64,000 nucleotides of DNA from Paenibacillus arenosi (GCF_014841135.1 NZ_JACYTN010000001.1:62001-126000); one strand, 5' to 3'; positions 1 to 8,573 are shown, numbered from the stretch's first letter. Notes: a model not told the origin generated them from the sequence alone. A program made the numbers and translations.

Positions 1-58
1 AAAAACAGGGGCTGTCCAGAAAATCAGTTAAAACTGACTGCTGGACGCCCCGTTTTTG
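1..58 (-). terminator. Intrinsic terminator after the toxin-44 operon
   Basis: A long inverted repeat pairs AAAAACAGGGG with CCCCGTTTTT, with an inner CAGTTAAAACTG stem. Read on the minus strand it ends in a T-run, so it would close the two minus-strand genes that follow. The GGGGCTGTCC-like outer arm also resembles insertion-sequence ends, so a mobile origin is possible. Confidence 0.7.
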
Positions 59-130
59 TTATATGTTAAAATGAGGTTTTTATGAGTAATCAAAGACTGC
101 TGTTGATCAAAACTGAATAACACATTCTAA

Positions 131-493
131 TTATTGATGCTTTCTATAATCATATTTATCTGTTTTAACATTCAACTTCATACCATTAATTTTAACGTTT
201 AAGTTATCAAGCCAATCAATCGTCGCCGTTTCTATTTTATATTTCCAGTAAATTGTCTTTCTTTTTCCATTTTTACGATCCTCAACTTCGCCTCTAATTG
301 CAAAACCACCCGTTGCGCCACCTGCATTTACTAGATAAGCATGAAACGTGCGAGAACGATCTGGAGATTCAACAGACTGGATTAAATCACCTTCTGGTAA
401 TAACAACAAAGTGAATGACTTCAAATAAACGTAAAGAGCGAGGGTGATAATGAAACCAAGCCCAATAATCCATTTCCAGTTTACTTTTTTCAC
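131..493 (-). CDS. Small membrane-anchored protein, DUF5412-like; candidate partner of the adjacent toxin
   Basis: A protein of about 120 residues with one hydrophobic N-terminal helix (roughly residues 7-28) followed by a soluble domain containing SPDRSRTFHAYLVNAGGATGG and an AIRGEV motif, which resembles the DUF5412 family. The GTG at 493 is preferred because AGAGTGA lies five bases upstream; a GTG at 502 is also in frame but has no clear ribosome-binding site. The gene begins 17 bases after the stop of the type-44 toxin gene on the same strand and shares its terminator. Toxin genes of polymorphic systems usually have their immunity gene immediately downstream, so an immunity role is inferred from position only. 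DUF5412 has no assigned function that I know of. Confidence 0.6.
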   Translation of the reverse strand: MKKVNWKWIIGLGFIITLALYVYLKSFTLLLLPEGDLIQSVESPDRSRTFHAYLVNAGGATGGFAIRGEVEDRKNGKRKTIYWKYKIETATIDWLDNLNVKINGMKLNVKTDKYDYRKHQ

Positions 494-510
494 AAGTATC
501 ACTCTATTTC

Positions 511-1059
511 CTAGTAGCCACTGTCGTAGAGAGCAAAGCCATCTTTAATCGCTTTTGTATCCTCTGCTCCATCAAAAAAGCCACTTATATTATTCCAATC
601 TTGGGTACCTGCTACAAACGCAGCAAAGCCTCCACCTGCTAGTAGTTCAGTTTCAGTAAATCTAGCTGCTTTACCAACATACCCATAATGTAAATTACCT
701 AGATATTCTCCTGTTACTACTTGTCCTCTAAAAGTATATTTAGTTTGGGTGCCATATAATAGTTTATAATACCATGGTCCGCCAATTTTCACCTTATTGT
801 ACCACCATCCATACATATAGGTTAATGAACCTATTCCCATTGCTATACTTTTTCTGTATTCTGATCTAGCCAGTCTTGCATTTTCTTTTAATATATTTGT
901 AAAACTAGCAGTTATGTCTGGTGCAGTATTAGAGCAAAATGGTGTAATCAAATCAGGATGCGAATTGCATCCAATACTTGCATTTACAGGAGATGAAATA
1001 AAGAAGGTAGTTGATAATAATGAGCCTGCTAGTACTATAGATAATAAACTTTTTTTCAT
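511..1059 (-). CDS. Secreted polymorphic toxin type 44 domain protein
   Basis: 182 residues. A classical signal peptide (MKKS, hydrophobic core, cleavage probably after PVNA near residue 27) precedes a short region with two cysteines. The rest matches the bacterial toxin 44 domain: KVKIGGPWYYK near residue 90, GNLHYGYVG near 121, then an acidic GFFDGAEDTKAIKDG stretch at the C terminus. The histidine in the NLHYG motif is a candidate active residue. In this family the domain usually sits at the end of a much larger exported protein; here it is nearly free-standing behind a Sec signal. AGAGG precedes the ATG, and a TATAAT-like -10 lies at 1089-1094 on this strand. The domain call is by pattern recognition. 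Confidence 0.75.
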   Translation of the reverse strand: MKKSLLSIVLAGSLLSTTFFISSPVNASIGCNSHPDLITPFCSNTAPDITASFTNILKENARLARSEYRKSIAMGIGSLTYMYGWWYNKVKIGGPWYYKLLYGTQTKYTFRGQVVTGEYLGNLHYGYVGKAARFTETELLAGGGFAAFVAGTQDWNNISGFFDGAEDTKAIKDGFALYDSGY

Positions 1060-1462
1060 AATAGAACCTCTTTGAAATATTGTAATTCATTATAAATAAA
1101 ATCCTCCTTTTTTGGATACGAAAAACAATTTAGTAATCACCGTAAAAATATTGCGGTTCACCACAATATAATTGAAGCAAGCTATAAATTACCTTTTCTT
1201 TTTGAAAGTCGGAAGAAGATGATAGGGGTAAGGCAAGTTGCACCAAGCCTGAGGGAAACCATCAGTTGCACTTAAATACGATCTGGGAAGGGGTAAAAGT
1301 AAAGAACAAAAAAGCTGGACGGAAAACCTTACGTTTTCTCGCCCAACCTTTCTATTCTTTGGAACCTATTGGACAGCTCCCTGCGTATATTAGCGATGTT
1401 AAGCAGTCATTCCGTTGGAAATAATCAGTAATAAGATGATCTGTGTATGCTGCAAGTTCTCA
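1060..1462. other. Intergenic stretch with possible insertion-sequence debris
   Basis: No convincing gene. The left part is the upstream region of the toxin gene and holds an 8-bp inverted repeat (ATTGCGGT/ACCACAAT, about 1152-1169). Between about 1200 and 1390 there are a direct repeat of GTTGCAC, a partial hairpin GGAAAAC/GTTTTCTC, and GGACAGCTCCC at 1371-1381. Read on the minus strand the last is GGGAGCTGTCC, similar to the outer arm of the repeat at position 1. This looks like the end of a decayed insertion sequence, but no transposase fragment can be read. Confidence 0.25.
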
Positions 1463-1483
1463 TGCAGGAGTTCCACTCCTGCA
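1463..1483 (-). terminator. Hairpin just after the S8 protease gene
   Basis: A perfect 8-bp stem, TGCAGGAG/CTCCTGCA, with a five-base loop lies eight bases beyond the protease stop codon. It has no clear T-run on the minus strand, so it may stabilise the 3' end rather than act as a classical terminator. Confidence 0.45.
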
Positions 1484-1490
1484 GTAACCA

Positions 1491-3446
1491 CTAACGATCA
1501 AACTCAGCAGCAACTCGCTTCAATTCACGTTGTACATTTTGAGGATACAACGACAAGGAGTGCGTACTTTGCGTTGCAAGGTGAAGTGCGCGTTCTACAT
1601 CAATTTGCCCGTGGCCGTAGTAATTATCCTTTCCTTTTGTACCTAAGTCGTTCACCGTTTGGCGCATAATGTCATAGACCTCGGTATTTTTCAAGCTAGG
1701 ATTAACGGAGCGTATCAAGGCAGCCAATGCAGCTACATGGGGGCTAGCCATCGATGTTCCTGACAAAGCAGCATATTGATTATTCGTGTATGTGCTAGCA
1801 ATAGATGTACCAGGTGCTACGACATCTACATAGTTGCCATAGTTGGAATACGATGCTTTCCCAGTGTTGGAATCCGTTGCGGACACAGCGAACACTTCAG
1901 GATAAGCTGCAGGATAGCCTGGCTGACTCGTATTATCATTACCTGTTGCTGCGATAAGGACAACATCTCTTTCATGAGCGTAGCGCACAGCATCATGCAG
2001 CAATGCTCCATCTACATAATTGCCAAGACTAAGGTTGATTACTTTTGCCCCATTATCGGTTGCCCAAATAATTCCTTCGGCTACTGAGTACGATGTGCCA
2101 GAGCCTGAGCTATCCAGTACTTTCACCGGCAGTATTTTATTGTACCATGTCATACCTGCTATACCTTCCTCATTATTCACAGAGGCTCCAATAATACCTG
2201 CCACATGACTGCCATGTCCTACATCATCTTGCGGCTGTGCATTGCGATTAATCGCATTGTAGCCAGGAAGTAGCTTGTCTTTCAAATCACTATGCTTCAG
2301 GTCCACGCCAGTATCAACGACAGCAACGATAACATCTTCGCGCCCTTTTGTTAGGGACCAGCCATTGTTTGTCTTAATTAATGGCAAATTCCACTGATAA
2401 GGACGATATAGCACGTCATTTGGTTCGTCATTTGTCGTGTTATTTGCTCTGGGAGCTTGATTAAGTCGGTTGTCTCTTCCAAAACGATCACGTAATGGTG
2501 CTGCATGTAGGCTTGTCGGTGTCCCATCACTTCGTTTCAGATCATTCGTCAAATATAAGTAATGTGGCTCCACATAGATCGGGTTATAAGAAGCAAAGTA
2601 TTGCTGCAGGCGCTCTGTTTCCATCCATTTGGATTGGAAGACATAGGCGTTGCCTACTTTTTTCACGGCTGTAGCACGTATATCATCGCGTATGCGCTTC
2701 AGTTGCTGCTCTGTTGGTTGTTGTCGGAAGCGCACGACGATTTCATCTGTATAATAGTGGCTTGTGCCCTGGTTGTCTTCTCCATCTGCGACTGTCACAT
2801 CTTTTTTCGTATTCGTATCTACAGATTTGACCCGATATTTATGCTCAGGAGGATAAGGGACTACGCGCAGATTACGCTGCTGATGATTATGCACCTGATA
2901 AACAACCTGTTGGCTAACAACGGTAACGATGCCGCCGTTTGTTGCAGGACTTGGGTAGCCTTCCACAACATATTGTTTGCCATTGAGCCTGATTTCAGGC
3001 GAGCGATACGGTTGTTTGTTCGTAACAGATGTTTCTGCTCTGCGTACGTAGCTTGCAATCTGTTCTTTCGTTGATTTGCCATCATGTTGGCTTGTTTCAG
3101 GTATAGAGCCGCTGCGAACATGAGCTCCAGCCGATTGATTAACCCAACTTGTATAAACGAAGTGTGGGTATTTTTCTCGGAAGCGATCCATTTTCATTTT
3201 TATATGATTTTGGTCTTTGGACGGCCATTGGTTAAGTGCTCGGTTCATGGCTTGTTTCGTATCTGTTGACAACAATCGCTCTGTAACTTTCATATCTTGA
3301 TGTACGGTGTTGAGCTTATAATGCTTCTCTTGAGAAGCAGATTGATATCGGGCTGGCTGCTGATTGCCAGACATGTTCCATAGTAAAGGAACGACGACAA
3401 TGGTTGCTCCTAATAGAGACAAGCCGATCGCTGTGCCACGACGCAT
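1491..3446 (-). CDS. Membrane-anchored or secreted subtilisin-family (S8) serine protease
   Basis: 651 residues. It starts with a signal or anchor segment (about residues 5-24), then a long N-terminal region with a fervidolysin-like pro-domain (DEIVVRFRQ to about residue 295), then the S8 catalytic domain. The triad is intact: Asp378 in VVDTGVD, His411 in GHGSHVAG, Ser565 in SGTSMASPH, with the oxyanion Asn503 in ATGND. The ATG at 3446 is chosen because GGAGGG lies six bases upstream; the 53-codon extension to 3605 lacks a ribosome-binding site and would bury the signal peptide. The gene stands alone between oppositely oriented neighbours. It is probably an extracytoplasmic processing or degradative protease; the substrate is unknown. 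Confidence 0.9.
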   Translation of the reverse strand: MRRGTAIGLSLLGATIVVVPLLWNMSGNQQPARYQSASQEKHYKLNTVHQDMKVTERLLSTDTKQAMNRALNQWPSKDQNHIKMKMDRFREKYPHFVYTSWVNQSAGAHVRSGSIPETSQHDGKSTKEQIASYVRRAETSVTNKQPYRSPEIRLNGKQYVVEGYPSPATNGGIVTVVSQQVVYQVHNHQQRNLRVVPYPPEHKYRVKSVDTNTKKDVTVADGEDNQGTSHYYTDEIVVRFRQQPTEQQLKRIRDDIRATAVKKVGNAYVFQSKWMETERLQQYFASYNPIYVEPHYLYLTNDLKRSDGTPTSLHAAPLRDRFGRDNRLNQAPRANNTTNDEPNDVLYRPYQWNLPLIKTNNGWSLTKGREDVIVAVVDTGVDLKHSDLKDKLLPGYNAINRNAQPQDDVGHGSHVAGIIGASVNNEEGIAGMTWYNKILPVKVLDSSGSGTSYSVAEGIIWATDNGAKVINLSLGNYVDGALLHDAVRYAHERDVVLIAATGNDNTSQPGYPAAYPEVFAVSATDSNTGKASYSNYGNYVDVVAPGTSIASTYTNNQYAALSGTSMASPHVAALAALIRSVNPSLKNTEVYDIMRQTVNDLGTKGKDNYYGHGQIDVERALHLATQSTHSLSLYPQNVQRELKRVAAEFDR

Positions 3447-3662
3447 GGTAATCCCTCCATAAACTAATTCAAGTCGTCCGCTGATGTTGATGCATCTGTC
3501 ATAGCTTGAGAGTTGTTGGGTCTTTTTATTCTTCTTGCCTAAATAGGTGGAAAGGTGTACCTTTTCCGCTTGGAATGTGGTAGGATGTGGGTAGTCTGGT
3601 TTCATTATAAATAGTACCTAACATCGTCTAAGCGATAGGGCCAAGTTAAGGGGGAGCATTCC

Positions 3663-4160
3663 ATGCCAGCTAATGTTAAGCAGCTGTGTGAAGCGTCTAG
3701 AGAGAAGCTGAAGTCCGTTATCGATCAAGTGGAGCCATTTTTAAATACGTACAGTTTGCAGGAGCTGGTAGGCAGCGAGCAAGATGAGGAAATCGTTAGT
3801 TTTTACAAAGGATTTTTGTCTGATCTACGCCATTTGCTCGTGTTCTCAGAAGTAAGCTATGAGAAGCTAGGTGTTACCCTTCGTCGAGCGAACTTTGATG
3901 TGAACTTTGCAGAACGCTCCTTGTATGAGGTATATCACCATGTCGTGAATGCATTCTTTTATCCTAAAAATGAATGCTACTCGGAAGATGGTCGTTATGC
4001 ATATACTGGGCAAGAGGCGATTCGATTCCGTAAGAAGCCGATTCGTGTAGCGAGTGATATTATTTTGAATATTACGAAAATGTTCGAAGAACTGCGTGAT
4101 GAGCTGGCTTATTATGAGAATGATTATTTGACACAGCGTAAAATGCAAAGCAATAAATAA
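3663..4160 (+). CDS. ypuI: YpuI-like protein (DUF3907)
   Basis: 165 residues, predicted cytoplasmic and largely helical. The motif VYHHVVNAFFYPKNE followed by YTGQEAIRFRKKP is typical of the YpuI/DUF3907 family of Bacilli. No enzyme motif, signal or membrane segment is visible. The ATG follows AAGGGGGAG at a normal distance. An intrinsic terminator follows. The family is widespread in spore formers, but no function is established. Confidence 0.75.
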   Translation: MPANVKQLCEASREKLKSVIDQVEPFLNTYSLQELVGSEQDEEIVSFYKGFLSDLRHLLVFSEVSYEKLGVTLRRANFDVNFAERSLYEVYHHVVNAFFYPKNECYSEDGRYAYTGQEAIRFRKKPIRVASDIILNITKMFEELRDELAYYENDYLTQRKMQSNK

Positions 4161-4173
4161 TATAGATATAACC

Positions 4174-4213
4174 AAGGACGTCCGAACTTTCTGTCTCGGC
4201 ACGTTCTTTTTTT
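4174..4213 (+). terminator. Intrinsic terminator after ypuI-like gene
   Basis: The stem AGGACGTCCGA pairs with TCGGCACGTTCT with one bulged base and is followed by a run of seven T. Confidence 0.8.
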
Positions 4214-4293
4214 ATGCGCGATAACAACTACCAACTTGTTAGGTGAGTATGCCCCTTTCGTGACGGACAACCTGTTAGTGGAGGTGTAGTTAC

Positions 4294-4512
4294 ATGTCAA
4301 TTCAACCGATGGTTCGATGTACGGTAGCTAACTGTACGTTCTGGGGTGATGGGAATATGTGTAGGGCTGATTCCATTCAGATTGATATTGATGCGCATAG
4401 TCATAAGAGCTCCAAAGAGGAGTATGCAGACGAATTAGGTGTATTGCATCAAGACCATGCCTCAGAGTCTTCAGTGACTTGCTGTCTGACGTTCCAGCCT
4501 AAACCTTCCTAA
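4294..4512 (+). CDS. DUF1540 cysteine-rich small protein
   Basis: 72 residues. Cysteines at 9, 14 and 23 and a Cys-Cys pair near 62-63 fit the DUF1540 pattern of small, possibly metal-binding proteins found in spore-forming Firmicutes. No signal peptide. GGAGGTG precedes the ATG. It is followed 20 bases later by a second small gene, probably in one transcript. Function unknown. Confidence 0.8.
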   Translation: MSIQPMVRCTVANCTFWGDGNMCRADSIQIDIDAHSHKSSKEEYADELGVLHQDHASESSVTCCLTFQPKPS

Positions 4513-4532
4513 TTGAAAAGGGGAGCCTGACT

Positions 4533-4877
4533 ATGTCTCATAAAAAGCATGATCGTCGTTTGAAAAGGAATCGCAACCGGAACCAAATGCAAGATCAGCG
4601 AGAGTACCATATCGAGAGCGCTTATGAGCTTATGGGAAATGAAGCACACCAATATAGTACTGCTGACGAGAAGCGGGAAGTTGATGTGCCAAGTGGACTG
4701 GGATACACTGCGATCGGCTTTGCGATCGCTTCGATCTTCATGTTTCCATACATTTTAGGCTTAACCAGCATCGCACTCGGTTTTATGTCCATTTATCAAG
4801 GAAGTCGTTCAGCAGGGGTAACTGCTATGGTTATTGGTGCAGCGGCAATTTTGATTCATTTTTTATTTTTTCCTTGA
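4533..4877 (+). CDS. Small membrane protein with DUF4190-like C-terminal hairpin
   Basis: 114 residues. The N-terminal half is highly charged (KKHDRRLKRNRNRN). The C-terminal half has two membrane helices (about residues 55-77 and 92-112) flanking a LGFMSIYQGSRSAGVTAMVIG loop, the DUF4190 layout. AAAAGGGGAG precedes the ATG. It is probably co-transcribed with the upstream DUF1540 gene, and a terminator follows. No function can be read. Confidence 0.65.
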   Translation: MSHKKHDRRLKRNRNRNQMQDQREYHIESAYELMGNEAHQYSTADEKREVDVPSGLGYTAIGFAIASIFMFPYILGLTSIALGFMSIYQGSRSAGVTAMVIGAAAILIHFLFFP

Positions 4878-4903
4878 CTTCTACAATACAGAGCAACAAA
4901 GCC

Positions 4904-4940
4904 TAAAGGAGCTAGCAGAAGCGTACTGCTGCTCCTTTTG
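4904..4940 (+). terminator. Intrinsic terminator
   Basis: AAAGGAGC-T-AGCAG pairs with CTGCTGCTCCTTT with one bulge, followed by a short T-rich tail. Confidence 0.7.
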
Positions 4941-5029
4941 TCATATGTGTAGGGGATAAAAAGATGGTGAAATAACGTGAATACGTGTACAATAAATACT
5001 GTTCTAGGAACGTTCTAGTACTAGGCTGG

Positions 5030-5071
5030 GATCAACAACGGTATTCGAAATAGGCCGTTTTGATCTTTTTT
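5030..5071 (+). promoter_or_regulatory. Terminator-like hairpin in the nifZ leader (possible attenuator)
   Basis: GATCAACAACGG pairs with CCGTTTTGATC across a loop of about 13 bases and is followed at once by six T (5066-5071). The structure ends about ten bases before the nifZ ribosome-binding site, so it cannot serve the upstream gene, which already has its own terminator. It may be a transcription attenuator. No known riboswitch core was recognised in the short space before it. Confidence 0.45.
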
Positions 5072-5098
5072 GTTGTGAAAAGGAGGAGTCAGGAGGAT

Positions 5099-6283
5099 AT
5101 GAAAGCAAACGACATCATTTATGCGGATTATAGCGCATCAACCCCTCCTCATCCTGAAGTCATTCGTACGATGACAGAAGTGATGGAGCGTATTTATGCG
5201 AATCCATCTTCTATACATGAGTTAGGCGGACAAGCTGATCAATTAGTGCTTCGTGCACGCAGTGTCGTTGCGCAGGCTCTACTCGTTCAGCCACAAGAAG
5301 TGATATTTACATCAGGGGCAACGGAAAGCAACAATATGGCTGTTTTCGGTGTCATTCGTGAGGCTATGCGTCTAACAACAGCTGGCAATCCTATTCATGC
5401 GATTGTATCTGCGATTGAGCATCCATCCGTGTTTGCTTGTTATGAGCAGCTGAAGCGTGAAGGTGTAGAAGTGAGTATCGCACCTGTTGATAAGGATGGA
5501 AGGGTTGATCTGAAGCAGCTAGAACAGCTGATCAAGCCTCATACCGTGCTGCTCAGTGTGATGCATGTGAATAACGAAACAGGAGCCGTGCAGCCTCTGC
5601 GTGAAATAGGCCAATTGGTTGCTCGCTATCCTAAGCTTGTCTTTCATGTGGATGGAGTACAGGGGCTAGGAAAGCTACCTGTAGAACTGGCAGATTGGAA
5701 TGCCCATCTATACAGCTTATCCGGGCATAAAATTCACGGTCCTAAAGGGATGGGGATACTTGTTAAGCGTGGCAGCTTGAAACTGACACCGCTTATACAT
5801 GGAGGTACACAAGAGTTCGGCTTGCGCGCAGGCACAACTAATGTTCCAGGGATATTGGCTATGTCCAAGGCGGTACGTATGGCGGTAGAAGCACAAGCCG
5901 AAGCTGAAGAGAGTCTGCTTGTACTGAATGAACGTATGTTGAAGTATATTGGAGAACTACCTGAGTTGGTGCTGAATAGCCCTGCTTATCCACTCGGGGC
6001 TCCACATATTATAAATGCATCCTTCCCTGGAATGAAGGCAGAAGTAGCTGTTCATGCGATGGAGGAACATGGGATTGTACTGTCCACGCAGTCAGCTTGT
6101 TCTTCTAAGCTCCATAAGCCAAGCCGAGTGCTGCTGGCACAGACACAAAGTGAACGTATCGCAGCGAGCGGCCTGCGGATAAGTATGGATGCATCTATGA
6201 CGATAGAACAAATTGATCGGATTGGCAGTGCGTTAAAGGCAACAGTTGAGCGGTTGAAGCCGCTTGTACAGCGGGAAAGGTAG
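5099..6283 (+). CDS. nifZ: Cysteine desulfurase (NifS/IscS type) paired with ThiI
   Basis: 394 residues, a PLP-dependent enzyme of aminotransferase class V that takes sulfur from cysteine and passes it on as persulfide. The PLP lysine is Lys211 in SGHKIHGPKG; the catalytic cysteine is Cys334 in STQSACSSK. The ATG at 5099 follows two overlapping AGGAGG sequences; an upstream TTG at 5060 is less likely because it lies inside the leader hairpin. The stop is ten bases before thiI. In Bacillus the nifZ-thiI pair supplies sulfur for 4-thiouridine in tRNA, and the same role is inferred here. Confidence 0.92.
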   Translation: MKANDIIYADYSASTPPHPEVIRTMTEVMERIYANPSSIHELGGQADQLVLRARSVVAQALLVQPQEVIFTSGATESNNMAVFGVIREAMRLTTAGNPIHAIVSAIEHPSVFACYEQLKREGVEVSIAPVDKDGRVDLKQLEQLIKPHTVLLSVMHVNNETGAVQPLREIGQLVARYPKLVFHVDGVQGLGKLPVELADWNAHLYSLSGHKIHGPKGMGILVKRGSLKLTPLIHGGTQEFGLRAGTTNVPGILAMSKAVRMAVEAQAEAEESLLVLNERMLKYIGELPELVLNSPAYPLGAPHIINASFPGMKAEVAVHAMEEHGIVLSTQSACSSKLHKPSRVLLAQTQSERIAASGLRISMDASMTIEQIDRIGSALKATVERLKPLVQRER

Positions 6284-6293
6284 GTTATAAGCA

Positions 6294-7598
6294 ATGATTT
6301 ATGATATGTTACTGCTGCGTTTCGGGGAAATTACGATTAAGGGGCGCAATCGAAGTAAGTTTGAAAAGGCTGCATATCGGCATGTTAAAGAAGTACTGAA
6401 GCCATTTGAGAAAGCTAAGCTTATTAGAGAATATGGCAGACTATACGTTGAACTGAATGGAGAAGAAGTTGAGCCGCTCATCGCGGTATTGCGTCATGTA
6501 TTTGGTATTGTATCCATTAGTCCGGTAAAAGTAGCACCGTCTGTCCTTGAGCCGATTATAGACACGGCATTAGCGATGGTGCGTGAATATGATCCGCAGC
6601 CTGGGACGAAATTCAAAGTGGTCGGTCGCAGAGCTTGGAAGGGATTCCCTCATACTTCACAAGAATTGAACCATTTGGTGGGAGCACCGTTATTGCGTGA
6701 ATTCGAGCAGTTATCGGTAGATGTGCGTAATCCACAATTTAAGGTAACCGTTGAAGTGCGAGAAGAGAATACGTATATTTATTCTAATGTAGTTCCAGCA
6801 GTAGGCGGATTCCCATATGGCACGAACGGTAAAGCAATGCTCCTGCTATCTGGCGGTATCGACAGCCCTGTAGCGGGATATATGGCATTGCGCCGAGGAT
6901 TGGAAATTGAAGCAGTGCACTTCCATAGCTACCCGTTCACAAGCGAACGTGCTCAACAAAAGGTGCTTGATTTGGCACAAGTGTTGGCTAACTATGCGGG
7001 CAGAGTAAAGGTTCATATGGTGCCGTTTACAGACATTCAAACACGCTTGCACCAAGCGAATGCTGAAAACGTACTTATTACGTTGATGCGTCGTGCGTTC
7101 TTGCGCATTACGACGAAGCTGGCTGATAAGCATAAGGCGCTTGCAATCGTGTCGGGCGATAGCCTAGGTCAAGTGGCGAGCCAAACGTTGGGTAGCATGA
7201 ACGTGATCGGACGAGCAACGGATTTGCCCTTGCTTCGCCCGCTTGTCACGATGGATAAAGAAGAAATTGTGCGAATTGCACAACGGATCGACACATTCGA
7301 GCTTTCTATTTTGCCATATGAAGATTGCTGTACACTATTTGTTCCAAAGTCTCCAGCTACGAATCCAAACTTGAAAGTGTTAGAGCGAGTTGAGGCGTCG
7401 ATACCAGAACTGGATGAATTGATTGATAAAGCTGTTGAAGAGACAGATACGGTAGTGCTGCGTGCTAATCGAGGTGGAGCGGCACCACAGACAACTTCTG
7501 CGAACGAGGCAGAAAGTAAGCTTGAAGCTTCATCTGTACCTGCTGAGTTGAATGTTACGAAGAACAAAAATGATCAATCGATTGGAGATTGGTTCTAA
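6294..7598 (+). CDS. thiI: tRNA 4-thiouridine sulfurtransferase ThiI
   Basis: 434 residues: an N-terminal ferredoxin-like region, a THUMP RNA-binding domain (to about residue 165), then the PP-loop ATPase domain with SGGIDSP at 186-192. It adenylates U8 of tRNA and accepts sulfur from the upstream desulfurase. There is no C-terminal rhodanese domain, as is usual in Bacilli. The last 40 or so residues are a low-complexity tail (SANEAESKLEASS), longer than in many homologues and probably disordered. It follows nifZ by ten bases. Confidence 0.95.
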   Translation: MIYDMLLLRFGEITIKGRNRSKFEKAAYRHVKEVLKPFEKAKLIREYGRLYVELNGEEVEPLIAVLRHVFGIVSISPVKVAPSVLEPIIDTALAMVREYDPQPGTKFKVVGRRAWKGFPHTSQELNHLVGAPLLREFEQLSVDVRNPQFKVTVEVREENTYIYSNVVPAVGGFPYGTNGKAMLLLSGGIDSPVAGYMALRRGLEIEAVHFHSYPFTSERAQQKVLDLAQVLANYAGRVKVHMVPFTDIQTRLHQANAENVLITLMRRAFLRITTKLADKHKALAIVSGDSLGQVASQTLGSMNVIGRATDLPLLRPLVTMDKEEIVRIAQRIDTFELSILPYEDCCTLFVPKSPATNPNLKVLERVEASIPELDELIDKAVEETDTVVLRANRGGAAPQTTSANEAESKLEASSVPAELNVTKNKNDQSIGDWF

Positions 7599-7627
7599 TA
7601 ATGCTCATATAGTGTCATACCTCCTGC

Positions 7628-7650
7628 TTGTACAACATACAACTGTACAA
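7628..7650 (+). promoter_or_regulatory. Inverted repeat directly upstream of the TerC-family gene
   Basis: TTGTACA and TGTACAA (7628-7634 and 7644-7650) are separated by nine bases and end just before the AAGGGAGGGG ribosome-binding site. The repeat could be an operator or a hairpin affecting translation. It does not resemble the yybP-ykoY manganese riboswitch that often precedes this family. Confidence 0.35.
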
Positions 7651-7667
7651 CAAGGGAGGGGACCACA

Positions 7668-8330
7668 TTGGATTCATTATGGATTCTAATCGAGATCTTA
7701 TTAATTAATATGGTACTTAGTGGAGATAATGCAGTTGTAATCGCGATGTCGACGCAGCATCTCCCTGAGGCACAGCGCAAAGTAGCAATTTGGTGGGGGG
7801 CTGCTGGAGCAGTTATACTCCGAATTTTACTGACAGTGGTCGCACTTTGGTTGATGGACATTCCTTTGCTGCAAGCGGTAGGAGGAATTTTATTATTCGT
7901 CATTGCCATTCAATTGCTCGGGGATGGAAATAGTCATGCTCTTTCTGAACGGAATACGACCAGTTTAAGAAGTGCGGTTGGCACCATTTTAACCGCAGAT
8001 GTAATTATGAGTCTGGATAATGTGCTTGCCATTGCGGCTATATCAGAAGGACATTTTCCATATCTAGTCATCGGGATCGCGTTAAGCATTCCCATTGTTG
8101 TATGGGGGAGTTCGCTTGTTAGTCGTTGGTTGGAGAAATTTCCACTCCTCGTTTATGCAGGTGCAGGTATATTAGGGTATACAGCTGGTAAAATGATGGC
8201 CTCTGATGAAAGACTGCTGCTGTGGTTGCCGGCTTGGGATGGGATCAAAGGAACGCTTCCGTGGGCACTGACGTTATTAGTCCTGTTACTTGGGATTTGG
8301 TTCCGCTCTAATTCAAAGCCGTCGATGTAA
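7668..8330 (+). CDS. TerC-family integral membrane protein (YjbE type)
   Basis: 220 residues with about seven membrane helices. The conserved acidic motifs of the TerC family are present: LINMVLSGDNAVV near residue 12 and DVIMSLDNVLA near residue 110, whose aspartates are thought to bind metal. TerC relatives in Bacillus export manganese, notably as a way to metallate secreted enzymes; the exact substrate here is unproven. The start is TTG at 7668, ten bases after a strong AAGGGAGGGG. A terminator follows. Confidence 0.88.
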   Translation: MDSLWILIEILLINMVLSGDNAVVIAMSTQHLPEAQRKVAIWWGAAGAVILRILLTVVALWLMDIPLLQAVGGILLFVIAIQLLGDGNSHALSERNTTSLRSAVGTILTADVIMSLDNVLAIAAISEGHFPYLVIGIALSIPIVVWGSSLVSRWLEKFPLLVYAGAGILGYTAGKMMASDERLLLWLPAWDGIKGTLPWALTLLVLLLGIWFRSNSKPSM

Positions 8331-8400
8331 GTATAAGATCATTTACTTGATGAAGAATTCAACCTTGGGATGCTGCATCTTGAATATATAAAAAATGCTC

Positions 8401-8448
8401 CTTCCTCCTGACCATCTAAGCGGTTTAGATGACGGAGGAAGTTTTTTT
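8401..8448 (+). terminator. Intrinsic terminator after terC-family gene
   Basis: CTTCCTCC pairs with GGAGGAAG, with an inner CATCTAA/TTTAGATG stem and seven T at the end. Confidence 0.9.
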
Positions 8449-8573
8449 ATGTGGTGAGGTAGTATTTTTGGTACGTTTCATATAAACTAGTAAGGATAAA
8501 TGGGCGCGAATATCGTCGTACCGTGTCCGCCATCCTAAAGATGGTTGATTAATGGTCGTCAGAGGTGAATGGT

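Noticed and set aside
4941-5098. TPP riboswitch before nifZ-thiI
   Set aside because: No CTGAGA or ACCTGA core is present; the hairpin seen is an ordinary terminator-like stem.
7599-7667. yybP-ykoY manganese riboswitch before the TerC-family gene
   Set aside because: Only 69 bases are available and the conserved riboswitch core is not present; there is only a simple inverted repeat.
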